The notes beneath the pieces are model-generated. The model saw only the letters and a program-made list of their open reading frames with translations. It did not search any database and was not told the origin of the DNA. Below, in pieces: positions 1-5,539 of a DNA stretch of 5,539 nucleotides; position 1 is the stretch's first letter, and each line of letters opens with the position of its first letter. The stretch lies in assembly GCA_003483125.1 (NCBI GenBank), contig DMWU01000197.1:1-5539 (forward strand), read 5' to 3'. The DNA comes from Erythrobacter sp. GTDB lineage: Bacteria; Pseudomonadota; Alphaproteobacteria; Sphingomonadales; Sphingomonadaceae. Made by a program: the position numbers and the translations under genes.

Positions 1-43
1 GCGACAGGTTCAGGCATTGCGGGGCGCTTATTGCCTGAGGCAA

Positions 44-321
44 ATGCCCGATAACGTGCATTCGCCTTCGACTGGTTGTGGTGAGCGCCCCATAGCTGTG
101 GGGATTGGGCTCAATTACTTCTTTGCTGTCTGGCTGGCCCTGCTTGCTGGTGTCCTGGCATTTTTTGGCGACCGATCTCGTGGGTGCCTGCTCGCGGCGG
201 GAATGGATTGGCTAGCATGGGGGCGCCGGGGACGGCATTATTACTTGCGCTTGCAATGTGGGCTAAGGCTAGGATGCTACTATTGCTCGACGCGGGGCCG
301 GGCATGTTCGACGCGCTACTG
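44..321 (+). pseudogene. Decayed, internally deleted O-antigen ligase-family gene
   Basis: This is a broken paralog of the intact ligase-family gene that starts at 1259. Bases 131-180 align without gaps to 1307-1356 (37 of 50 identical by hand count) and encode WLALLAG, as in the first membrane segment of the intact protein. Bases 193-321 align to 1622-1750 (92 of 129 identical) and encode 29 of 43 identical residues, including ALLLALA and ARMLLLL; weak similarity may reach back to about 181. The two blocks are in different frames because 253 nt present in the intact gene are missing between them. Similarity fades after about 321, so the C-terminal two thirds, including the catalytic periplasmic loop, is absent. 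The 5' limit is a guess: ATG at 44 is in frame with the first block and has GAGG at 37-40. No functional product is expected. Confidence 0.82.
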
Positions 322-404
322 GCACATTTCCGATGCGGGAGCTTGCAGACGACAGACGCCGGAATGCCAAAAATTGGCTCAATAAGATACTCTAAATCAG
401 CCGT

Positions 405-941
405 TCAACGATTTGTGCGATAGCGCCCTGCCGGAGGAAGTTCATCGCCTTGCGCCCCAGACGTAGAAGACTGAGGGCTTGGCGGTTCGTTTGCGACCGC
501 CGCATTCTGGATCCGCCTAAAAGCAAATTCATACATTTGCCTGTCATTGACGATCAGTTCAGCTGTGGAAGAGCCAAAAGTGCCTCTGCGAATAACCTGA
601 ACAATCTTAACCCCTAGCTCGCTGCCATCTCTTCTGGGCAGCACCAAAGCATAGAATTTTAGGTCTTTATCGGTGGCCGATCCTTTGTCACCGCTGGCTC
701 CGCGCTTACCACTAATTTGACCCGTTGCCCTGTCAATTACGTCAAGTTTATAGCCCGCGTCCTTGAAGACAGAAACCGTTTGCTCGAATGTGGATTCAAT
801 GGGCAGGTCGTAAAACTGCCGCTGATAGTTGTTATCGAGACTGAATATTGAGCGGTCTGGTTGAAGAGCTGATCCGCTCGCGCAGGCAGCAAGCGTAAAG
901 GACAAACAGACACCCAGCAGAAAGTTTTTGCGTTTGCTCAT
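405..941 (-). CDS. Hypothetical outer-membrane lipoprotein
   Basis: This encodes a 178-residue protein that I do not recognise. The N-terminus is a lipoprotein signal: positively charged MSKRK, a hydrophobic stretch at about residues 7-18, and a lipobox LAAC with the acylated cysteine at residue 20. Ala21 and Ser22 follow, with no Asp at +2, which by the usual sorting rule favours the outer membrane. Residues 40-75 (around LPIESTFEQTVSVFKDAGYK) and 95-145 alternate predicted helix and strands, suggesting a small mixed alpha/beta periplasmic domain. A Gly/Ser/Lys-rich loop lies at 79-92. From about residue 150 the tail is Pro/Ser/Gly-rich and probably disordered. The start is supported by AAGGA nine bases upstream. 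The gene lies opposite in direction to the polysaccharide genes and between two gene remnants, so its link to that pathway is unproven. It looks richer in A+T than the genes to its right. That it is a real gene is likely; its function is unknown. Confidence 0.8.
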   Translation of the reverse strand: MSKRKNFLLGVCLSFTLAACASGSALQPDRSIFSLDNNYQRQFYDLPIESTFEQTVSVFKDAGYKLDVIDRATGQISGKRGASGDKGSATDKDLKFYALVLPRRDGSELGVKIVQVIRRGTFGSSTAELIVNDRQMYEFAFRRIQNAAVANEPPSPQSSTSGAQGDELPPAGRYRTNR

Positions 942-950
942 GGTTTGGAA

Positions 951-955
951 TCCTT
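951..955 (-). promoter_or_regulatory. Ribosome binding site of the minus-strand lipoprotein gene
   Basis: Read on the minus strand, AAGGA lies nine bases before the ATG at 941-939. It is a good Shine-Dalgarno match at normal spacing and sets the start immediately ahead of the signal peptide. Confidence 0.65.
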
Positions 956-979
956 AAGATCATCTTCTCTACAGCCCGA

Positions 980-992
980 GAGTGGCGCACTC
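980..992. repeat. Short inverted repeat ahead of the lipoprotein gene
   Basis: GAGTG-GCG-CACTC is a perfect five-base inverted repeat with a three-base centre, 39 bases upstream of the minus-strand lipoprotein start. The position would suit an operator or a leader hairpin, but the arms are short and chance is a real alternative. There is no T-run after it on either strand, so it is not a typical intrinsic terminator. Confidence 0.3.
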
Positions 993-1023
993 AATACATC
1001 AAGTCCTACATTCCACTACTCTG

Positions 1024-1173
1024 CTAAAGAACAATCAAACCCGGGCCGTCGACTGTAGGACACTTCACCTTCGCCCCCAGCAGCGCTTCATCGAGTGTGA
1101 TTGGCAGGTCCATGCGGATATGATCGCCGTCACGCTTGTAGAATTCCTGCGTTAGCACTGATTTATCGACGAG
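1024..1173 (-). pseudogene. DnaJ C-terminal domain fragment
   Basis: On the minus strand a short open frame between stops at 1174-1176 and 1024-1026 reads FYKRDGDHIRMDLP, ITLDEALLGAKVK and CPTVDGP in succession (about 1143 down to 1042). This matches the C-terminal substrate-binding domain of DnaJ/CbpA co-chaperones, whose usual pattern is HPFxRRDGDDIxxDLPITLxEAVLGAKVxVPTxDGPV. Only about 35 codons remain. The J-domain, Gly/Phe region, zinc finger (if any) and the rest of the C-terminal domain are missing. The frame leaves the family pattern abruptly after DGP, reads a few unrelated codons and stops. The preserved part has no stop or frameshift, so the truncation may be fairly recent. No active chaperone can be made. 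Identification rests on recognised motifs, not on an alignment search. Confidence 0.72.
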
Positions 1174-1258
1174 CTAAGATTAGATCTTGCTTTCCTCTCC
1201 CGCCGGCATCTGCAAATGAAGCGCTGGACAAGATCGCGGATCGGATCAGCAAAGACAG

Positions 1259-2677
1259 ATGAATATGAGAGCAAAGGCCAAACCAAACCTTGCAAACCCA
1301 TGGCTCTGGCTGGCACTGCTGGCTGGTATCGTAGCCCTGTTTGGAGGCAGTTCGCGCTTTGACATGACGCAAACGGCAGCGTTGCGTCCGCTTACCGCTC
1401 TTCTGCTGATCCCGGCATTCTACTTTCTGGACATGGAGAAAGTCAGGCCAGCACAATCGCTGGTGATCATGATGGGCCTGCTCATATCGTGGATGCTTAT
1501 CCAAGTCATACCGCTACCGCCTTTGCTCTGGCAGGCCTTGCCCGAACGCGAAATGATAGCGGATCTCGATCAACTCCTAGGCATTGAAGGTGGTTGGCGG
1601 CCGATCTCATTTGAGCCCGTCCGCGGTTGGAATGCGATGGCCAGCATGGTGGTGCCGGTGGCTGCGCTCTTGCTCGCTCTTGCTCTGCGGGCCAATGCGA
1701 GGATGTTGCTCCTGCTGGTCGTAGGGCTCGGCCTGTTCGATGCCCTGCTGGGCCTTTTGCAGGTCGCAAGCGGGCGATCTGGCTTGCTCTATTTCTATGC
1801 GGTGACCAACCCCTCCTCCCCTGTCGGCATGTTTGCCAATGAAAACCATTCGGCGGTTTTTTCAGCGATCGGAATGCTCGTTATCGCGCGATTGGCAACC
1901 GATTCGCGCAGGCTGGGCGAGCCGGCCTGGCTGCGCCTTGGCTACATGCCCGCCTTCATCCTCCTCCTTCTCGCATTATTGGTCAGCGGTTCGCGCGCCG
2001 GCTTTGCTGCTGGTGGCCTAGCACTGCTTGCAGCCGCAGCAATGACACTGTCGGGTATTGCGCGATCACGCCGGTGGAAAAGGCAGGCTCGGCTCGAAGG
2101 CTGGCTGATTGGCCATCCAAGGGTACTATTGTTCGCCTTTCTCCTTGCCATCATTGCCCTGTTGTCGGCTTTTTTCAGTCTCGAGCGCGCGCCGGGTCTT
2201 TCAGCCATCCTGTCGCAAGACGCGCTTGAGGATCTGCGCGTGAGGATCCTGCCGATCCTCGAGCAGATGATCAGAGCCTACTGGCTTTTTGGAATAGGAT
2301 TTGGCTCCTTCGAAGAAGTCTATCACATCTATGAGCCGACCGCCCTGATGTTCCGGTCCTATCTCAACCAGGCGCATAATGACTGGGCGCAATTGATCAT
2401 CGAGGGAGGCCTTCCCGCAGCAGCAATCCTGATCGCTTTCTTCATCTGGATTGCCAATGGCATGCGAGAAATCTTGCTGTCATGGAAATCGCCGTTGATC
2501 CATTTGTTGTTTTGGTTGACGGCAATTGCGATCATTTGCGCGGCTTCGATAGTTGACTACCCCTTGCGCGTTCCGGCATTTCAATTGGCAGCTGTCTGGC
2601 TCGTGCTTGCGCTGGCATTGGAACGCAATGAACGCATGGCGCAACAAGAGCGCCAAAAACCCACCCGGACAGGATAA
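1259..2677 (+). CDS. O-antigen ligase/polymerase-family membrane protein (Wzy_C type)
   Basis: This encodes a 472-residue integral inner-membrane protein. Members of this family either polymerise undecaprenyl-linked repeat units (Wzy) or transfer finished glycan to an acceptor (WaaL), using a periplasmic loop. About 11-13 hydrophobic segments are visible, for example near residues 15-30, 44-57, 67-88, 131-167, 230-242, 247-263, 288-306, 380-400, 411-430 and 438-453. Family motifs are NENHSA (194-199), SGSRAGF (243-249) and, after the long periplasmic loop, QAHNDWAQLIIEGGLPAA (371-388). His373 is the family's conserved loop histidine and Arg246 the usual arginine. Placement beside Wza- and Wzc-like genes favours a polymerase role in exopolysaccharide synthesis, but sequence alone does not separate Wzy from WaaL. 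Upstream codons to the previous in-frame stop (1217-1219) contain no other ATG, GTG or TTG, so the start is 1259 or 1265; the ribosome site is weak (AAAGACAG). The ATG overlaps a TGA in the +1 frame, suggesting former translational coupling. Confidence 0.88.
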   Translation: MNMRAKAKPNLANPWLWLALLAGIVALFGGSSRFDMTQTAALRPLTALLLIPAFYFLDMEKVRPAQSLVIMMGLLISWMLIQVIPLPPLLWQALPEREMIADLDQLLGIEGGWRPISFEPVRGWNAMASMVVPVAALLLALALRANARMLLLLVVGLGLFDALLGLLQVASGRSGLLYFYAVTNPSSPVGMFANENHSAVFSAIGMLVIARLATDSRRLGEPAWLRLGYMPAFILLLLALLVSGSRAGFAAGGLALLAAAAMTLSGIARSRRWKRQARLEGWLIGHPRVLLFAFLLAIIALLSAFFSLERAPGLSAILSQDALEDLRVRILPILEQMIRAYWLFGIGFGSFEEVYHIYEPTALMFRSYLNQAHNDWAQLIIEGGLPAAAILIAFFIWIANGMREILLSWKSPLIHLLFWLTAIAIICAASIVDYPLRVPAFQLAAVWLVLALALERNERMAQQERQKPTRTG

Positions 2678-2683
2678 AGCATG

Positions 2684-2711
2684 TTGGCTTGCAAAGAAAA
2701 CACGTTATAGC
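2684..2711 (+). promoter_or_regulatory. Possible promoter before the export lipoprotein gene
   Basis: TTGGCT (2684-2689) and TATAGC (2706-2711) are 16 bases apart and resemble sigma-70 elements. They lie in the 60-base gap between the ligase-family gene and the export gene. The match is weak, and read-through from the upstream gene would be enough to express the export gene. Confidence 0.2.
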
Positions 2712-2728
2712 TCAGATCAAGATCTTTT

Positions 2729-2733
2729 AAGGA
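2729..2733 (+). promoter_or_regulatory. Ribosome binding site of the export lipoprotein gene
   Basis: AAGGA is followed by four bases (TAAC) and then the ATG at 2738. The motif is good but the spacing is short. It directly follows the palindrome AAGATCTT (2719-2726), which could modestly affect access to the site. Confidence 0.5.
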
Positions 2734-2737
2734 TAAC

Positions 2738-3451
2738 ATGATTTTACAATTGAGAAATCTGGCTCTGATCGCGCTTTGCGGTTTGGCTGCCGCCTGCGCA
2801 ACCGATCGAACCTTCGGTACTGCGGCCGAGCTTGAAATTACCGAGCTTGAGCAATTGCCCGCGCCGCTTGGAGAAATCTATCACACGATCAGCCAGCAAG
2901 AGACGCTCGATATCTATATCGCAAATGCGGAAACGCTGTCAGGGCCATATCTGACAGATGATCGCGCCCGCATCACCTTCCCGCTGATTGGCGAACTCGA
3001 CCTCTATGGTAAGACACCCAGCGAGGCGGCGCGGATGATTGCTGATGGGCTGCGCGGCGATTTCATGATTGACCCGCAGGTGCGCGTGATCCCGAGCGCG
3101 CTTCCGCCGCCTTCGATCTCTGTGGGTGGTCAAGTCGAGGAACCCGGCAGCTATCCCGCCACGGGCAATGCGACCCTGCTCCGCATCGTCAATCTGGCAG
3201 GCGGATTGTCGGAATATGCGAGGCTCGATGATGTCCTGGTCATGCGGGTGGTTGATGGGCAGAATTATATTGGCGTCTATAATATTGGCGCAATCCAGAG
3301 GGGCAATTACGCCGACCCGGCACTATACCCCAATGACATTGTCATGGTGGGGGATTCGCCGAACAGAAGGCGCTTGGATAACTTCCTGCAATTTGCACCT
3401 ATCATTTCCTCCGCAGCTATCATTATCGATCGCGCGACCAGGTCGAGGTAA
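2738..3451 (+). CDS. Polysaccharide export outer-membrane lipoprotein (Wza/GumB-like)
   Basis: This 237-residue protein likely forms the outer-membrane exit pore for the polymer, working with the Wzc-like protein encoded next. It starts with a lipoprotein signal: MILQLR, a hydrophobic stretch, and LAAAC with the acylated cysteine at residue 20. Residues about 45-120 form the Poly_export domain (YHTISQQETLDIYI, ITFPLIGELDLYGKTPSEAA, then DPQVRVIP). Residues about 125-200 form one SLBB domain (ISVGGQVEEPGSYP, LLRIVNLAGGLSEYA, YPNDIVMVGD). The C-terminus has a hydrophobic stretch at about 214-230 (FLQFAPIISSAAIII) ending in DRATRSR, in the place where Wza has its outer-membrane helix. It is much shorter than E. 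coli Wza (379 residues) and close to GumB-size proteins, with one SLBB domain rather than two. AAGGA lies four bases before the ATG. The kinase gene follows after ten bases, so the two are almost certainly co-transcribed. Confidence 0.92.
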   Translation: MILQLRNLALIALCGLAAACATDRTFGTAAELEITELEQLPAPLGEIYHTISQQETLDIYIANAETLSGPYLTDDRARITFPLIGELDLYGKTPSEAARMIADGLRGDFMIDPQVRVIPSALPPPSISVGGQVEEPGSYPATGNATLLRIVNLAGGLSEYARLDDVLVMRVVDGQNYIGVYNIGAIQRGNYADPALYPNDIVMVGDSPNRRRLDNFLQFAPIISSAAIIIDRATRSR

Positions 3452-3461
3452 GTTGGAAGCA

Positions 3462-5539
3462 ATGGACGACTATTACAAATCCGCTGCCGATCGCATGTCT
3501 CAAAATGGCCAGGCCTATCTTGAGGAAGAGGGCTTCCACCTCGATCTCGAGCGCTACTGGATCGAGGCGCGCTCCATCCAGTGGTGGCTCGTCGCGATCC
3601 TCGCTGGCGGGCTCCTGCTGGGCCTGATCGTCACCCTGCTGACAACCGAGCTTTATCGCGCAAGCGCAAGGCTTGAGATTACGCAGGTTGCCGCCAATGT
3701 GACCGATATCGATCCACTTGAAAACGCCAGTGCGGTCTCCGAGCTGCAATATCTCAATACGCAATATGAACTGCTCGAATCGCGCTTCATGGCTGCCCGT
3801 GTAGCCGAAGCCGGCAATCTGACACGCAGCGAGGAATTCATAGAGGCCTTTGGCCTGGAGGAAGAAGCAAGCCTTACCAGCCAGGATATCGAAGAAGTCC
3901 TGCTTGAAAACGTCAGCATCGAACCGATTACCCAATCAAGCTTGGTAGATGTGCGTTTCTCCAGCTCCTCCCCAAGATTGTCGACCAGCCTCACCAATCT
4001 TTGGGCGCAGGAGTTCATTGCCGCCAATTATGAGAAGCGTTTCGGCGCAAATATCGAGGCCCGGGGTTTTCTCCAGGAACAGATTGCGGAATTGCGCGAG
4101 CGCTTGGCAATTTCCGAGAAGGAGCTGGTCGATTACGCCAATGCCAATGAAATCCTTGTTCTTGATAGCGTCGGAGCAGTCTCAGGATCAGATACGGCGA
4201 GCCAGTCGCTGATCGCAACCGACCTTACAGCAATCAATGCCGAATTGGCGCAGGCAACCGCGGATCGCATATCGGCAGAGGCAGGCCTCGTATCAGGCGA
4301 ATTCCCGACATTTGATCCGCGCAACCAATTACGCGCCGAGCTGATTGTGGCCGAATCTGAGCTGGCGATGCTGCGCGCCAATTTCGGTCCCAAATATCCT
4401 GCCCTGCTGGAGAAGGAGGCGAGGGTCAAAAGCCTGCGCGCCTCGATCGAGCAAGAGGCTGCAGCCTATTTCAACGCCGCCTCTGTTCGTGAGAGCGAGT
4501 TGCGCGCAGAACTTGAAAAGGCCAAGCGCCGGTTCTTGGGCCAGCAGGACCAGGGTATTCAATATGGCATTTTGAAGCGCGAGGTTGATACCAACCGCGA
4601 GCTCTACGAAGCGCTGCTGCAGCGTTTCAAGGAGCTTGAGGCATCGGGCGCCGGGCAAAATAATATCAAATTGATCGACCTCGCCGAATTGCCTGATAAG
4701 CCATATGCCCCATCGCTCATCATCAATATGTTGGTCGCATTTGTCGGCAGTCTCGTTGCCGGCGCCGGCCTGGTTTACCTGCGCGTTACTCTCAGCCAGA
4801 CATTACGCGATCCGCAAGACGTGAAGCGCAAGCTTGGCCTGCCGCTATTGGGCGCTATCCCGAAAGGCGCCACCGAGGACCTTGCCGGCGAAATCTTGCA
4901 GCGGACTTCGGAGATCAGCGAAGCCTATAAGGCCGTGCGCACGAACCTCACTTTCCTCACGCCTACCGGCGCGCCAGAGGTCTTGATGATTACATCGTCG
5001 GTTCCGTCTGAAGGAAAGTCCATATCCGCAGCAGCGCTGGCCAGCAGTTTCGCTCAATTGGGCAAGCACACCCTTCTGATCGATGCGGATTTACGCAATT
5101 CCAAGCATCTGAAGACCTTCGGACTGAGTGAGGAGCAAAGGTTTGGCTTGTCAACTCTTCTGACCAGCAGCGATACGGACCTGTCGCAAACTGTCATAAG
5201 GATCGATGCGCTTGGAATTGATTTCATGCCGACAGGCTACAAGCCGCCCAACCCGGTTGAGCTCATCGCCAGCGACCGCTTCAACCAAATCATCGAAATG
5301 GCGCGCCAGAATTATGACCAGGTCCTGATCGATGGCGCGCCCATGCTGTCACTGGCCGACGCCGTTGAATTGTCTCGCGCTGTGGATGGCGTAATATATG
5401 TCATCGAGTCAGACAGGATCAAACTGCGAGGCATTGAGAACGCCCTTGACCGCCTGCGCAAGACCGGCGCTCAAGTCTATGGCGGGATCGTCACCAAGCT
5501 TGACGAACATAATTCGGCCTATGGCTATGGCTATGGCTA
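3462..5539 (+). CDS. Wzc-type polysaccharide co-polymerase and BY-tyrosine kinase (3' end outside window)
   Basis: The frame is open from ATG 3462 to the window edge: 692 codons plus two bases, with the C-terminus just cut off. The N-terminal half is a Wzz-type co-polymerase that sets chain length. It has membrane segment 1 at about 41-60 (WWLVAILAGGLLLGLIVTLL), a periplasmic part with coiled-coil stretches around 200-225 and 310-365, a GNVR-like region at 367-391 (LKREVDTNRELYEALLQRFKE), the Pro-rich PDKPYAP, and membrane segment 2 at about 419-440. The cytoplasmic half is a bacterial tyrosine kinase: EAYKAVRTN (487-495), Walker A SSVPSEGKS (512-520, Lys519), Walker A' LLIDADLR (538-545, Asp541/Asp543), TGYKPPNPVELIAS (591-604) and Walker B VLIDGAPM (621-628, Asp624). 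The tail begins a Tyr-Gly cluster (Tyr687, 689, 691), the usual autophosphorylation region. GGAAG at 3455-3459 precedes the start at tight spacing. Wzz and kinase are fused, unlike split systems such as gellan GelC/GelE. It presumably partners the export lipoprotein encoded just upstream. Confidence 0.93.
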   Translation, partial: MDDYYKSAADRMSQNGQAYLEEEGFHLDLERYWIEARSIQWWLVAILAGGLLLGLIVTLLTTELYRASARLEITQVAANVTDIDPLENASAVSELQYLNTQYELLESRFMAARVAEAGNLTRSEEFIEAFGLEEEASLTSQDIEEVLLENVSIEPITQSSLVDVRFSSSSPRLSTSLTNLWAQEFIAANYEKRFGANIEARGFLQEQIAELRERLAISEKELVDYANANEILVLDSVGAVSGSDTASQSLIATDLTAINAELAQATADRISAEAGLVSGEFPTFDPRNQLRAELIVAESELAMLRANFGPKYPALLEKEARVKSLRASIEQEAAAYFNAASVRESELRAELEKAKRRFLGQQDQGIQYGILKREVDTNRELYEALLQRFKELEASGAGQNNIKLIDLAELPDKPYAPSLIINMLVAFVGSLVAGAGLVYLRVTLSQTLRDPQDVKRKLGLPLLGAIPKGATEDLAGEILQRTSEISEAYKAVRTNLTFLTPTGAPEVLMITSSVPSEGKSISAAALASSFAQLGKHTLLIDADLRNSKHLKTFGLSEEQRFGLSTLLTSSDTDLSQTVIRIDALGIDFMPTGYKPPNPVELIASDRFNQIIEMARQNYDQVLIDGAPMLSLADAVELSRAVDGVIYVIESDRIKLRGIENALDRLRKTGAQVYGGIVTKLDEHNSAYGYGYG
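5520..5539 (+). repeat. TATGGC tandem repeat coding the Tyr-Gly tail
   Basis: Three perfect copies of the hexamer TATGGC plus TA run up to the window edge, so the repeat may continue. It encodes alternating Tyr-Gly at the kinase C-terminus. Hexamer gain or loss by slippage would keep the frame and change the number of tyrosines. Confidence 0.7.

Larger units (their letters stand above)
942..1258. other. Gene-poor interval with fragments
   Basis: This 317-base stretch between the divergent lipoprotein and ligase genes has no intact gene. It holds the leader of the lipoprotein gene with a small inverted repeat (980-992), a DnaJ fragment (about 1042-1146, minus strand), and a plus-strand open frame (about 1203-1261) that ends by overlapping the ligase start. 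Promoters for both flanking genes could lie here, but I cannot point to convincing -35/-10 pairs. Confidence 0.6.

Noticed and set aside
31..43. TTGCC-TGA-GGCAA inverted repeat as a terminator.
   Set aside because: The stem is only five bases and no T-run follows on either strand.
1..54. An open frame reading GIAGRLLPEANAR and then TAA, possibly the 3' end of a gene lying to the left.
   Set aside because: Only 17 codons are visible with no recognisable motif. It would fit an operon gene overlapping the supposed ATG at 44 of the ligase remnant, but chance is equally likely.
17..385. A 122-residue open frame on the plus strand as a gene.
   Set aside because: Only its middle (about 131-180) resembles the ligase family. 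From about 193 on, the similarity is in another frame, so this frame runs out of phase through the decayed gene.
1030..1200. An insertion sequence carrying the DnaJ fragment.
   Set aside because: I found no terminal inverted repeats, target-site duplication or transposase similarity around the fragment.
1163..1504. A minus-strand open frame of 113 codons across the ligase start.
   Set aside because: It lies mostly antisense to the well-supported ligase-family gene and is rich in Gln, Cys, His and Arg, as expected of a shadow frame.
2719..2726. AAGATCTT palindrome as an operator.
   Set aside because: An eight-base palindrome is common by chance, and no second copy or matching regulator is visible.
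3423..3935. A minus-strand open frame of 170 codons opposite the kinase start.
   Set aside because: The plus strand encodes a clear Wzz domain here, and the antisense product shows no domain or ribosome site.

Overview
The window looks like the left part of an exopolysaccharide or capsule locus from an alphaproteobacterium, most likely a sphingomonad (Sphingomonadaceae/Erythrobacteraceae type). This placement is inferred from protein style: a short SLBB export lipoprotein directly followed by a one-piece Wzz-kinase fusion, and a DnaJ remnant that reads like sphingomonad DnaJ. Nothing in the window proves the taxon.

Right part (1259-5539, plus strand): three genes in line, all apparently intact. 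First is a multi-pass O-antigen ligase/polymerase-family membrane protein (Wzy_C type, 1259-2677). After a 60 bp gap comes a Wza/GumB-type polysaccharide export outer-membrane lipoprotein (2738-3451). Ten bases later begins a Wzc-type polysaccharide co-polymerase/BY-tyrosine kinase (3462 to beyond the window edge). Together they fit a Wzx/Wzy-dependent pathway: the ligase-family protein polymerises (or ligates) lipid-linked repeat units at the periplasmic face, the Wzc-like protein controls chain length and couples it to phosphorylation, and the Wza-like lipoprotein forms the outer-membrane exit. Glycosyltransferases, flippase and priming enzyme are not in the window.

Left part (1-1258): a scar-like stretch of gene fragments around one intact minus-strand gene for an unrecognised lipoprotein (405-941). 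At about 44-321 lies a decayed, internally deleted and frameshifted second copy of the ligase-family gene. It matches two separate segments of the intact gene at 1259, with a net loss of 253 nt between them. At about 1042-1146, on the minus strand, is a roughly 35-codon piece of a DnaJ C-terminal domain with no gene around it. A further open frame (about 1203-1261) ends in a TGA that overlaps the ATG of the intact ligase gene and could be the tail of a lost upstream operon gene. This suggests the left border of the polysaccharide locus has been rearranged more than once.

I did not find tRNAs, rRNAs, CRISPR arrays, a convincing terminator, or an insertion sequence. I see no clear new biological system; the most informative signals are the decayed ligase paralog and the displaced DnaJ fragment.
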